NCBI GenBank assembly: GCA_008694505.1
Contig: VZDJ01000174.1
Location: 4,051,496 to 4,115,495 of the forward strand
Direction: 5' to 3'
Length of the DNA stretch: 64,000 bases
Source of the DNA: Cyanoderma ruficeps
Taxonomy: Eukaryota; Chordata; Aves; Passeriformes; Timaliidae
The translations under genes were made by a program, and so were the position numbers. Below the pieces are notes generated by a model. That model was not told the DNA's origin. It was given only the letters and a program-made list of their open reading frames with translations, and ran no database searches. Shown here piece by piece: positions 22,284 through 35,100 of this stretch; positions within the stretch are counted from its first letter, which is position 1; each line of letters begins with the position of its first letter.

Positions 22284-24454
22284 AAATTTTGGGAAATTCA
22301 TCCCTGAGGGCACAGGTGGCCTCAGCTGGAGGCACAGCTCATGAAAAATCCAATGAGCTGCTGCACCCAGAGCTGGAGCACAACGTTCAGAGAGCCCATT
22401 CTGCCTCCCAGCAAGGGAATTCCGTTGGCACAGGGACAGGGATGGTCTGAGGATCCCAGTCTGGCCGTGTTTAAACTGATATTTCTTACACAAAAACACA
22501 GAGATGACAGAGAATTCCGGAGTCTGGTTTGGGACAGGAAATGTTGCAGAATTCAAAACTCCTGATGACATCAGGGTTATCGATCACAACTGGAGGTGCT
22601 CAAGTAGAACATTCTTCAAGGTTTGTGGAGAAGAGTGTTAATAGCAAACACACCGTTTTTTTCTTGGTTCTTATTTCTGCAATATTTTCAGCATATCACA
22701 GACGCATTTTATCTTAAATAAAAAATAGCACCCACAGGATGTCAGATGTAACACCCAAATGTGTACAGCCCAAATTCAGTCCAATAAATCCTTTCAGAAG
22801 GGACAGAAGGTTTGATTTCCATTTTCTTCTTGGTTTCTGTAGATCTTTGGTGAATATTGGTTCTACCCATGCATCATCCCTCCTAAAAGAGGGATAGCAC
22901 CCCTACTTTCCAGGTGTTCCAGAGTGTTGGGTGTTTTCAGGGGTTCCTGGTTCTGAGGATTTGTGTAACTATTCCTGTGTGGAAGCATCCATCAGAACCC
23001 AGCAGTGACCATTCCTTCAGTGAGCAAAGAGAAGCCTGTGAGGATTTTTCTGAGGTTTTTAAGAGAGAAAAGTTGAGATCCCTTCTCTTAATAAGGCTGT
23101 CACCCCATTAACATAACCAAGAAATCGCCAGCTCCATTGTGAGCAGCTTCTCCTGCTCCGTCAGCAGCTCTGCCCTCACCAACCCCATGATTTAGTGAAT
23201 ATTGTTTCCTGCCTCCACGACACACAAGTCTAATTAAACCATTTCTGCACCTTCCCTGGCCATAACTCTTCATTCCAGTAATTAGAAGACACCCCAGTAC
23301 AGAACACTCTGCTTCATCAGCTTTTAAGGCTACGAGACTTAAAACTAACATTTTCAAAAGCATTTCATGGTTTGAAAGAATGGTCAATTAACCTTCAGTT
23401 TCCTGGGGGGAACCCTGCAAAGAACTGTCAACAGTTCAGTTTAGAGAGATTTGTCCAGTGACCTACAAGGCCACGAAGTTCACGAATGCATGGAACGGTG
23501 TCATCATGGATTTGTTCCCTGGGCTACTGTCACAAGAGAATAAACTGATTTTTCTGCTACAGTAACAAGTGACCAAGGGGCGACTGGACGACCCCGGGTG
23601 CTTCCCTGGGCTCCTGGGCAAAACCAGGGCCACTCAGCAGGAAAAAAACCAACAAAAAAACAAACCCTGGTATCTTCAGGATGAATTATGTGTCTCTCTC
23701 TCTTCCTCCCATAAGGTTCTTTTTTAATCAGAGGAGCCCCCGGGGCGGGGATTCCTCGGCTGCCTGCTGGGTTTCTTTGTGTTTGGAATTCTCTGCAAAA
23801 CGGGCAGCGTAAGATAAACGTCTGATTACTGTGGTGGTGACAGTCTTCAGATTTAAGTGATAGCAACATCTCAGTCTTTATGGCAAATTAAGGGCTTTCT
23901 GTGGAGCACTGGGGATTGATTCGGGGATGCACCTGCTGGAGGAACCCGTCCTGAGCCTTCCGGAGAGGTCTCACCATGGAGCTGAGTTTGTTGTGAGATT
24001 CCAAAGGAAACAAGAGCCTGCTCCTGGCCATTGAAGGTAAAACAATCTCTGGCTTCATGAGGGAGGCGGAATTAACCGTAAATAAAATTTTCTTCTGTGT
24101 AGGATTTGACACGTGGAAATTCGATTCTTTGACTTTGCTTTTACTTTAGTGCTCTAAAAAATAGGAGTTTAGTACAATTTCAGAAGCTGCATGGAAAATT
24201 TGGGTTTATTTTCTTCTACTCATCATCAAAACATTTTCCTTGGCCAACCTTACAAATCCCTACATTAAATGTGATTTTCCTGGCTTTTCTCATTTTGCCA
24301 CACCCATGACACACAAGGTCAGGGTCGTTGCTCCATGGCTGGAACTGTCTCTAGCACAGTTTAAAACATTTCAATTGATTCTATCTAGTGCTCCAAAATC
24401 AAGATTTTAAGACATGAAGTAATCAGGAGGGTTTTCTTAAGGACACACATCCTA

Positions 24455-24628
24455 GAGAATCCTGGAATGGTTTGGGTTGGAAGGGACCTTAAATCTCGTC
24501 CAATTCCAGCCCCTGCCATGGGCAGGGACATCTTCCACTATCCCAGGCTGCTCTGAGCCTTGTCCAGCCTGGCCTTGGACACTTCCAGGGGTGGGGCATT
24601 GTACTCACACATCTGAATTCCCACTAGG
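24455..24628 (-). mobile_element. CR1 LINE 3' fragment
   Basis: Plus strand reads GAATCCTGGAATGGTTTGGG, GGAAGGGACCTTAAATCTCG, CACTATCCCAGGCTGCTCTG and CCTGGCCTTGGACACTTCCA. It ends with the same extension found at the 5' side of the 21180 copy, so both come from one CR1 subfamily. Confidence 0.88.
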
Positions 24629-26079
24629 AACACTCAGCCGTGAATCTTAGGAGCAATTTTTGTACTGAGTTCAAATATCAGAATTCTCCAAATCCCAAAT
24701 GCTGCATGACCGGAGCTGAATATCCTTCAGAGGAAATGGAGACATCTTTATAGGGATTTTTTAAAGCTAGATCACACCTAAGGGTGGCAATTGAAACTCA
24801 CTCCCTGTTTTTCTGAGTTTCACACAGTGGCAGAGTCATGGCTCAGGCTCCAAAGCTCTTCCTGCCCTGTGGTGATTCCCATCTGAGCACATCCATTGGG
24901 GCAAGTCAGGAAGGTTTTCCCCCAAACCTGGGGTGAGGAGGGTCTGTCAGAGCCTTCAAACCTGAAAAAAACCCTGCAGGAAAGGAATATCATTGATCCC
25001 TGTGTGTTGCCAGTGACCCTTTGCTGTATTTTAGCAGTGCCACATTTGTCCTTCTGCGTCCCCTCATGAGCTTCTTGGTGAGGGAGAAGGGAAGGACGAG
25101 GAGGAACATGGCTCTAATTAGAAATTTGCCCATTTTTTTCAGAACAGCCGGGGAGAAGCCCAGACCCTGACCCTCTTCTTTCCCTCCTCAGAAGGCCCAG
25201 AGCAGAGATTTAAATTCAAAGCATGACTTTGCAGGCTGGGCTGCCCGGGGGGAGGGGAGCAGGCATGAGGAGCCGCGGGCGGGCGCGGGTGCACGGGCAG
25301 CCTTGGACATGGAGAGAGATATCATTAGATTAAAAAAGTGTCTTCCCACACGAAACAAAAGGAGAGGCCGGGTGGGAACATCAGGATTGCCCAACGCCAG
25401 CTCCAGAGGCACTGCTGGGACAGCAGCTGGGTGGGCAAGGGACAGGGCCCTGTTCCTGCAGTGCCCGGAGTGTGGACACACACACGGAATGTCCCACACG
25501 GCCCCGGCCTCGGCCTCGTCCCTCCCCTCAGGATCAATTACTCATCCAAAATGACAGCCACTGTCTGCTGACCAAGAGTTGTCACCCATTTGTGCTTCCT
25601 CAGGGGCGAGTGGTTTCGCTTCTGAGCTGGTCTCACCGCTCTGCTGCGTCTTTGGAAGGAAAACTTGGAGAATTGTTCCAGTTTTTGTTGCCTGAAGGAA
25701 TCAATTCATCACACAGAACGCCTTGCTTGGCTTCTTATTGCATTCATACTTCAACACCTTGGTTTCCTTCTGCATTCAAATCATCATTGCTGATGGTTAT
25801 TTTTTTATAAATAAAAAGCTCAGTGGTTTTGCTACAATTTTTTTTACCTCAGGAGAATATTAATCCTGCTAAACTCCTTAGAATATGAAGTTGGGCCCTT
25901 CTTTTTTGAGTCCCCCCTTTAGCCCTGCCAAACAGGTTTAACCTTTATTTGTTCTATACTTGGAAATGGGCAGTTTAATGCTCAGATGAATTTCGATATA
26001 TGGGGATGTAACAGGAAAAACAAAACAGAAAAAAAAGAATCTGTTGGGGTTATTCATGTGCTTTTGGATTTGATTTACT

Positions 26080-26400
26080 TCCTACTTCCTTATTTAATAA
26101 CTAGGTTCCTTAAGACTCCTTAAGCTTGACTGACCCGTGTTTTGTTGGCGGGTCTATTCCACTGACCCCTGCCAAGACCCCTGCCCCAGTTCGTCTATCA
26201 GACAAAAATGAATCTATTCCAGGAGCTATCACTTCCCATTATCTCTAATTGAGCCTGACAGTTGGAGACAGGCCTCATTATTTTTAATTGGGCCCTATAG
26301 TTCTAGAGTTAAATTAAACACAATTTAATGCAGATAGCTCATCTACGTGGCTATGACAGAGTCAAATTGTATTTTAAGTTTAATGGAACAACAGGGTTTG
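26080..26400. promoter_or_regulatory. Candidate conserved non-coding element
   Basis: A repeat-free stretch with a dense vocabulary of developmental motifs: TTATTTAATAACTAG, TTAAGACTCCTTAAGCTTGA (NKX-like half sites), CTCTAATTGAGCC, TTTTTAATTGGGC and TAAATTAAACACAATTTAAT. No coding potential. Called on composition only. Confidence 0.3.
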
Positions 26401-28799
26401 TTTTGGGGGGCTTTGCTTTTGCCGAGTGTTGCTGCTTTGAGCTCTGTGTTGTGTAAAACCTGCCTGGGGTGTGAGGACACGTCTGTTAATTAGAACCTGG
26501 CCTGGCCCTGCACCTGTTGGACCTTTTCTCTACATTTTTATATCAAAAATACAAATGTGGGCCCGGGGTGGTGATGAACAAGGCTTTCATCAGCCCAGAC
26601 TGCCTGTGAGGGCTTCATATGGTTCAGGTAGGTTTAAACAGATTTGCAGGGGTGTCATGCCAAGAGAGACACTGCTGAAAGTTTTCCCCAAATTCCTGTG
26701 GGAAGTTTTATTCAGAATTTAAAGGCAAGATACCTCTCAATACCTCAACGTGGGCATTTTTATTACTCCATTCAGAGCTTTTTCCTGCCACGAAGGAACA
26801 TCTTTATCACCATCAGTGGGGCTTTTGTGTGAAGACACCTCTGAGTAAAGAAGGAATTGAACCATCCTGTAGCTGTAAATATTATAAATGTTCATGTCTT
26901 GGATTTTCTTAGGGAAGGAACATACCAGTCCATGCTGAGGGAGTTGTCTCACCCTTCTAGTTGTTTTCAGCCACAGAGGAGTTGGAAAATCAGTTTGGTA
27001 AATCATTCCCTGTGCTCTTTCTTTGAGTCAGACCAAGTTAGTTGTTATTGAATCTTTTACTTTGCCAGAGTTCTCAAAGCAGTTAATCCATCACAAAACT
27101 CTTTGGATTACTCATGGAACCAAGATTCCTAATTACAGAAGGCTTTGATTAAATATTGGATTTTCCTTTGCACAGGTGAGGTTAAACATTCATTTTAAAG
27201 GACATTTCCTTTGATATATTTGTATTTTCTGTATTTTCTTCTTCAGCTTTGCTTGAAGGTCAAATGAACAAACTACAGCACTTGTCCCACGAGAAGGAAC
27301 ACATCCAATGTGTCTTGAGGAATCCAAGACAAGGAACCTTCAGTTTGGAACATCAGGGATCTCTACTCTTCTTAAGAGTTTGGGCAGTTTGCATCAGTAA
27401 TTATATACTGTGTGTTTAATTAACAGACACTTAATCATGGAAATTCTATGACATCAGGCCTGCAGGCTGGGATTGTCCTGGAGAAAATAAACAAGGATTA
27501 CCCAATGTTTGTGCAGTCCTTGCTCCTTCCTAGCTGCTCTCCTTGGTGTCAGCCACCCTTCCCAGCCCAAGGTCAGTCGTGCCTCACTTCTCCTGCTGCC
27601 TCTGGCATTTTTTCTGGAGCAGGGAATTCCTGCAGCCTGGAGAAGCTCCTGGATGAGCCTTTGCAGCCTGTTCATGCTGGATCTCCAGCTTTTCTCCTGG
27701 CATTGCTTTTGCTGGACACAGAGGCTCTCACTTCTGGTGGGAAAGCAAAAATAGCTCCAAAAATAGCATTGAAACAGTTCTGTTTTGTTCAGCCCAACCA
27801 CTCACTTGGAAGCTGATGTGATGGCACCTCTGGGATGATTTTCCGTGCCCACAGTCAGCCTGGAAATGCTACTCCAGCCAGACAACTGCATGGACTTCCC
27901 AGCTTTTCCACGCATTAGGTGTTTTGTTGGCTTTATCCTGCCTGGCAGAACCCCCCTCCTCCTTCCCTGGCCCTTCCCTGCTGTGACAGCCTAAAATCCC
28001 AGGAGATACAAGAGCTCTGTCATGTGCTGTTGTCCTTTTGACTGAACTTAGAGAGAAAAGGCCTTTGTCCAGCTTGTGGCCAGTGAGCAGCACACTCCCA
28101 GAATTATAGCCCAGATTTAGTGACCTGTGTGAGCAGTGAGACTGAAAGGGATTTATTGCAGCTTTCCACACCTCTGTACATCAGCATTGGGGATTTATGA
28201 CAGCTTTCCATGGATCCCATGTGTCTGAATTTGGGATTTTTATGTCTCTTGCACATCAGCATCCGGGCCCTGCTGGGAATATTCCCTGCAGCCACGCAAG
28301 GGAGAGGAAGGATTGTCAGCCACGTTGTGGATGTGGAGCTGAAGGTGGTGGTGAGGGAGACTGGAGTGGTTTGGATGCTGGGTTTTATGCATGTACTTGT
28401 TCTCTACAGCATTTTTTTGGGAAAATTCACACCAGAGCTAAAGGGTTTCAGTGTCCCCCCTTCTGTAGAGTTAACAAAAATATTATTCTCATATCTGTTG
28501 TTGAAATTAACTTCTATAAATTCCAGCTACCCGGTCAGGGCGCAGCATTGTTGGCTCCATGAAGTTCTGTCTGGATGTTTTCCTGTTAGGAAGAAACTTT
28601 AAATCCTCATCCTGAGAAATTCACCCCAATTTCAAGTGCGGGCAGAAGGATTTGTTCATTTTAAGAGAAGTTCACATTTCCCTGATTCCTTACTTGCCTT
28701 GTGAATATGAACTTTAATGGGATAAATTAATCATCTGATGGCCTGTGCAACACCACCTTGGTGCTGCCTGAAGCTCACAGATTATCATGGCTGTGCTGG

Positions 28800-28880
28800 A
28801 TTGATCCCAGAATCACTGAGGGTGGAAAAGACCTCCCAGACCATCCAGTCCAACCTGTGACCGATCCCCACCTTGTTTGG
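28800..28880 (-). mobile_element. CR1 LINE 3' fragment
   Basis: Plus strand reads CCCAGAATCACTGAGGGTGG, AAAAGACCTCCCAGACCATC and CAGTCCAACCTGTGACCGAT, the antisense CR1 tail of an older subfamily similar to 15616-15705. Confidence 0.8.
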
Positions 28881-30149
28881 GCTTTAAATGCAACATAAAA
28901 ATCTCAAATTCCAACCTTACAATGAGAGAATTTCCTCATGTGTGACTGTTCTCTTCCAGAGGTGCAGCAGGGTTTGGAGAGGCTCATGGAGAGCAGGTTG
29001 TGGTTTTCATGTATTTTATCAGGATCAAATTATCTCCTGTTCCCTCTGTGTTGTTTTGGGGTGGGTTTTTTTTTGGTTCTTTCTTTTTTCTTTTTTTCTT
29101 TTTTTTTGGTCTGCTCTGTTTTTGTTTCCTCTCAACCAGCTTGAGAAAGAATGTGGGTTAGAAACAAAAGATGTCAAGGATTTAATTTAGCCAGACAAAA
29201 AATACTCTTTTCAAATGTTAAAACAGGCTGAAAGAGAGGTCTGAGGGCTGGTTTGAAAGGACAGGACTTTGTTCCCAGTGCTGTTCCCAGTAGTGATGGG
29301 AACACTGATCCTGAGCTGATGGATCTGCCCTGTGCTGCCTCCTGACACTCCTGGCCTGCTAACCTGCTTTATTCTTTAATTAATGTATACATTTATATTA
29401 TATAATTCACCGACCAGCTTGCAAGTACCTGGAGAAGAGCTTAAAAAATGAAAGCAAAAATATTTAGGAATTTTTAACAGCAGTGGAGGAGTGCTATTTA
29501 TTACTTGGGATGTTTGGAATTACTGAGATCGGGGGTGAATAATTGATAATCATTTTAACCCAAGCAAGAATTCCATTAAATATGAACAAGAGGAGGCTGG
29601 ACACGTGGTAAAGGATTTCTCTTTCCCTTTTGACTGCAACCAATCCCTTTGGATCTGGTCACTGAAGACACCTGGCAATGAAATGGGTGTGTGAAAGAGG
29701 AGGAAACCAGATATTATGTTACTTAAAAGTCATTCATCATGCCACAGGAAGGCAGGAATCTGAACTCCTGCAATAAATAATCGCTGAAGGTGATCTCTGT
29801 ACACAAAGGAGCTGTGACAGGGAGCCAGTGCCAGCTGCTGAAATGTCCCTCTGACAGCAGGCCAGGAGCTGGGGCTGTGCTGGAGTGAAGGGAGAACAGG
29901 ACACAGGGAAATGATTTCCTGGGAGCCGCTCCATGGGCTGTCTGTAGAAATGAGCTCCCTGATTTTGCTGGAGGAAAGCAGATTCTGGGTTCAAGTCTCA
30001 AGCCTGAGTTGCAAGGAGGGTTTGAAGAGCTCCATGTGTCCATCACAACACCCTGTCTGCAGCTACAGACTTGTCATTTTGCATTTGTCAGCAGAGAACA
30101 ACATTTTTGTCCCTCTTTTAATTCCATGTTTGGTTTTTCCGGGCTTTCT

Positions 30150-30330
30150 CCATGGAAAAAGTGGTCAGGGACTGGCAGGGGCTGCCCAGGGAGGTTTGGA
30201 GTCCCCATCCCTGGAGGTGTCCAAGGGAGGACTGGATGTGGCACTCACTGCTCTGGGCTGGTGACAAGGTCAGGACCAGGTTGGACTCAATCTTGGACGT
30301 CTTTCCCAACCCAAATGATTCTACAGTTCT
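30150..30330 (+). mobile_element. CR1 LINE 3' fragment
   Basis: Sense CR1: GGGGCTGCCCAGGGAGGTTT, CCCTGGAGGTGTCCAAGGGA, then TTGGACTCAATCTTGGACGT and TTTCCCAACCCAAATGATTC. About 180 bp. Confidence 0.85.
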
Positions 30331-32054
30331 CACTCTGTGCAAAGCAATTCCTCAGCATCCCCTGAATAATCCCCTTTCCACTGATGGCATGGAAAGACCT
30401 CTTTGAGATTTTATTTTAGCTGGTGGCAACTTCCAGTTGTAATTGTGTGAGAGAGAACAGAGCTGTTCTGGTGGACAGGGTAACACCTTCTTGGAATATC
30501 CAACAGTCCAGGTGGACAAGGGATGTCCATGGCACATCCAACAGTCCAGGCCAGCTCACTGGAAAGATCCTCCTTGTCCATGTAACCAGACAAGGACTTT
30601 GGGATTTTCTGTCAGCAAAAGAAGGGATTGGGAGGGATAAACTGGACCTACCTGGAGGGCCTGAGTGGCCATGAGCACCTTTTGTTTTCCATCTCTTGTA
30701 ACTCTCGGTGACACCCTCAGCTCTGCTCCAACACATCCCTAAATGAATAAATGAGTTTTCCTCAGTGTTTCTGCCCCAAAGTCAGTAACACACATTTATA
30801 TGATTTTCATCTCTGCATTACACCATCTCATATTATATTAATTTCTCTATTTACCTCTACCTTTCCTGGAAGGTGTCCAGGATCTAATCTGAGTGGCTTG
30901 GCAGTGTTGGCCTGCGTTTACCAGAAGTTCATCCCTGGGATTTTTACTCTCAAATTTTGGTGCTGCTCAGTCCTATAAGTGCTCCCTGCCCTCTGTTTTG
31001 AGTTCAAACACACACAGCAATGTAACCCCATGCTTCAGAGGCACCAGAGAATGAATGGGATGAATCCTGGATGAATTTAATGAATATTTTCCCTGTTGGA
31101 GCAGCTGTAGGAATTGTTCAGAGCTCGGAGTGTAGTTTTTCACCCGCTGATGCTGAGTGAGGCCGGCGAGGTGCAGGTGGAGCAGCCTCTCTCCAGATCT
31201 GGTTACACCACGTCAGGACCCCGGGGAGGAAAAATGCAGAATTCAATATGTGCATGTGAGAGTGGAGCCCTCATCCTCCACAAGAGTTTTATTCCAATTT
31301 CTTCAGGGTAAGTCTTTACCCACCCTGGGCCCTGTCCCAGTGAGGTGGAGAGAACCCAAAGGCTGCAGCAATGTAGGGAAGCTGCTAAAATTGCCTCTGT
31401 GAGTTGGAATCACATGAAAGATTCATGTGGAGTCTTAACACCTGCTCCTCCTTTGTGGGATATCTGCACTGTTAATTTTTAAGCACGTCTTAGCCTGGGG
31501 ATGGGAGATCCTATAACCAAGAGAATATACATTATTAACCTTAAAGCTCCCAGCTCGAGGCAGCTCCTGCAGCCTCAGCCACTCTGGGTTCTGAAGGAGC
31601 AGCTGAGCACCCACCACCTGCTCCGTGGTGGCATCAAACTGGGCTGGCTCCAGCTCAATCCACCCAAAGGACGCCCTCCCTAATTTGGGTCGTTTGTAAT
31701 TAACACAGAACGCTCACACTGACTCCTCAAGGATCCCGGGTGCAACCTAATCTCGAAGAAGATACAGTTTCTAGTTCTTATCTTGGAAAAGTGGCCACTC
31801 AGTGGATGCAAGTGCCATAGGCCCAAGTCCCTGGTCCCAGTAAATTATTTAAGGCGCTCAATTCGGGTGAGGACGTCGTCCCTGCCCGGCTGCCCAGAGT
31901 TCCAAAGGACCTTACCCAGGTTCAAAGCCCCTGGTGAATGGTTTCCCTGGAATAATTGGTAACAGCAGCCAGGATGGACACCCAGGTAACTTAAATTATC
32001 ATGGCTGTAGTGGGAGATGCATTAACAGAGAGGTTTATTCCGTAGGGCATTTCC

Positions 32055-32130
32055 TGCAGGGGGTTGGAACCGAAGGGTTTTTAAGGTCATTTCCAACCCA
32101 ATCACACTGGGATTTTAAGATTTCTATTAT
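32055..32130 (+). mobile_element. Short CR1 LINE 3' remnant
   Basis: GGGGGTTGGAACCGAAGGGT, TTTTTAAGGTCATTTCCAAC and CCCAATCACACTGGGATTTT fit the last 70 bp of a diverged CR1. Confidence 0.65.
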
Positions 32131-35100
32131 CTGTATTAGTATGTATTTGAGCGGTGCATTTTTATAGGTTAAATGATGGGATAATGATCTGAAAATTATG
32201 TTTTTATAAAGCACACAACCGATGCAATTCAGGCACAAATATCAGGACTCATTTCCCAAACTTCCTGCTACAGAAATGTGTATTGAGTTTATCCTGGACA
32301 TGGTGGGGTAAGAGTGACTTTTCTCCTTGATTCCTCTGTGCTCCTAAAGGCTCTCTTTCCTTCTCTGCTGGCTAATGGCATTTTTGGACTTCAACACAGA
32401 AATATCTTGGAAGCTGGGACTGGGATGACATCTCACTTGCATGGTAATGAAGTCTTGACAGAGGAGATGACAGATGGAACTCCAGGATCAATCCAGCTAC
32501 TTTTTTCTTTTTTTCCCCCCCCAACAAGATACTGAAATGGAAAGGTTTATAACAAATTATAATTAAGGTGCAGGTTTCTTGGTGTCTGCTGATGGCTTTC
32601 TCTCGTCATAGACTTTAGGAAAACTTCCAGGGAAAATTCTGCAGTACTGCACCACTAACACTGGTGCAGGCTGATTTCTTAAACAGTCCAGTTTAGTTTT
32701 CCTAAATGCTCCCGAGGTTCTGGAGATGGGCTCTTTGGGCAGAGGTCACAGTCTTGGTGTGGCGCTCTGCAATCTCCATCAAATCCCATCACAAAACCTG
32801 GGCATGGCTTTTGCAGGACAGACATCCAGGTAACCTTGACATTCTCTGTCCAGAGCTGCCTCCCGAGGAACTGGACGAGGGTGAAATTCCTGTGGTCTCC
32901 TCAGCAAACCTTCCACCTGCCACAAAACAACCTGGTTAATCCTTGCTTTATTTATCGAGCATCGGTGTGGTGGGACCTGCTCAGAGGCAAGAGGCTCCCT
33001 GGGCATCTCCTGTCCTCCTCTTCCCATGAAAAGCCGTGGTCAGTGCTGGGGAGGGGCACGGAGCCCACGCTCACCCCAGGAAGGTCAGTCCTGCAGAACC
33101 GCCGGGGGTTCTGAGCCTGCTGGAAAAGCTTCCCAGGGAGCTGCTCCCTGGAGGGCCTTGGGCTGCAGAGAGGCAGGAGGAGGGGAGGCTCTGCAGCTGG
33201 CGGGGCTGGAGGGAAGGAAGGAGTGACTCTGAGGCACTGGGAGAGGAGCTGCAGCCAAGGTGGTCAGCTGGGAGCAGAGCGGGAGCCGGGCTCCTCAGGG
33301 CAGATGGCAGAGCTGGATGCAGAGGCCAAGGAGAAGGGAGGAAATTATTCTGAGAGAGAAAGTGGCAGAGGCAGAGCGCGACAGGCTGAGGCAGAGAGAG
33401 AAATACGGTGACCGAAGGCAAGGGAGGATTTAATTTTTAATTAGCCACAATGAATTCCTTCCACATCTGAAGTCTGGGGAGAGCACGGAGTGAAAGGAGG
33501 TAACGGAGGGTTTGCCTTGGTGGGTCCCTTTGGAGAGGGAGGCAAAGGGGTCTCTCAGGGAGATGAAGGCCTGAGGGCTGAACCTGGAGCTGCTGGGGGT
33601 GTCTGGCTGGGGGACAATCCTAGGAAATCCCTGGAGATTTCCTTATTGCAGCACGGCTGGGATTTTTCCTCTGCATGTGGTGGTGCTCTGTGCATGGTCT
33701 GGCTGGGTCAGAGGTGGTGGATCCCCCTGCTCAATGATCCCAAATTCAGCAGGAGAGTGGTTCATCCGCTGGGATAAGGACTTAGCCACTGAGGCTTGGA
33801 GCTGAGAGAGGAAGGAGGGAATTTCTTTTCACTAATGGTTGCAGGAGGCTCAAAAATAATTCCTCCTCAGGAAGGCTTGGGTTTGGAGGGGCCTTTTACC
33901 CCCTCAGATGGGACTCCCCATCTGGCTGTTTACTGTATTAATGACACGAGGCAGAATTACAGCAAACAGGATGAACACATTCATTACTGCGATAATTACT
34001 GGGATAATTGTTCTGCTGGGGAGCTGGGATGTGGACACAGCACTGGCTGCAGGATCTGCCTTCTCCTTTCTCCCCATGTCCCTGCTTTTCTCCTACATCC
34101 TCTCTTTGCTCCTCAACGAGCAGCAGGGAAATTCTCAGTCTGACTGCCAGGATAATTTCCATTCCCTGTAAATATCTCTCAGTGAGGAATTCTTCCAGGG
34201 AAGTCTCATAGAGGTGACACATCATCCCTTTCCTCCAAAGCCCTCCTGTGTTATTTTTAATATGTAAAACATTTCCATCTAAATCACTGCAGTTATTTCT
34301 ACTTCCTCAAATAACATTTAGCTCTAACTATTAAAAAAAAAGATAAATAATTCATAAAGAATTGTGAGGCTCTTTAAAAGGAACTTGTTAATTTTAGGTA
34401 CATTTAAATTTCAAGGAACAGCAACACTTTCTGATCTAAACATGCACCTAAAGCCAATAAAATGTGGTATTTTGACCATTTTAGCAGGTTTTCCCTGTTT
34501 CAGAGGATGACCTTTCCCTCTCTCAGCCATCCAGAAGCCGTTTAGGAATCAGCTGGGTCCCCTCTGCCTCCACCTTCTCTGCCCTGCCCTCCATCCCACA
34601 TGGAATTAGCAGTTTGGTGTTTCAGAAGGTGTGTGTGGGATTAATTAATTTTCCCCTCTTTCCTTCTTGGCTCACCTTAAGCTACTTTTTTGCAGCAATG
34701 GGGAAAAGTTGGGTAAGTTCAGAGCTCTTCCTAAGGTTTTATGCTAATGAGTGTTTTAGATTGGGAATTTCTGGATAATGGCAAGCTGGGATGTGATTGG
34801 GAGCAGTGGCTGTCGTCCTTCTCCAAGAAACAGAGGCAGAAGAAGTTTTGGGGTATTTTGGAGAGAATGGTGGGACCAAAGGAGGAGGAAAGGAGCTGAC
34901 TTTCACCTGCATGAAAAACAGGGAATTTTTTTCTGATCAGTGGAGAAAGGGGTTGGCAACAGCAGAGCCTGGGAACCTGTGACTGCCTGAGGAACCTTGA
35001 TCCTTACTTAAACCCAAACCCAGAGGAGCTGCTCTTAGGTGACCCTGATGGGTGGGTCCTGCTACACTTGGAATGCTGGAGGTGCCCCCCACCTTCTGTT

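Noticed and set aside
27448..27816. A 122-codon open frame in the intergenic interval
   Set aside because: It has an ATG and stop but no recognisable domain or related exon. Overlapping frames on the other strand are of similar length, so it is not supported as a gene.
28990..29125. T-rich tract as a retroposon tail
   Set aside because: The T run is broken by G and C and has no adjoining element or target-site duplication, so it is ordinary low-complexity DNA.
31250..31312. A splice-donor-like TTCAG/GGTAAGTC suggesting a distal MYO1H 5' exon
   Set aside because: One good donor in 25 kb is expected by chance, and no coding or promoter evidence accompanies it.
33026..33421. Overlapping open frames in a purine-rich stretch (both strands)
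   Set aside because: Composition-driven Gly/Glu/Arg-rich or Leu/Ser/Pro-rich translations, with no homology recognised and no splice partners.
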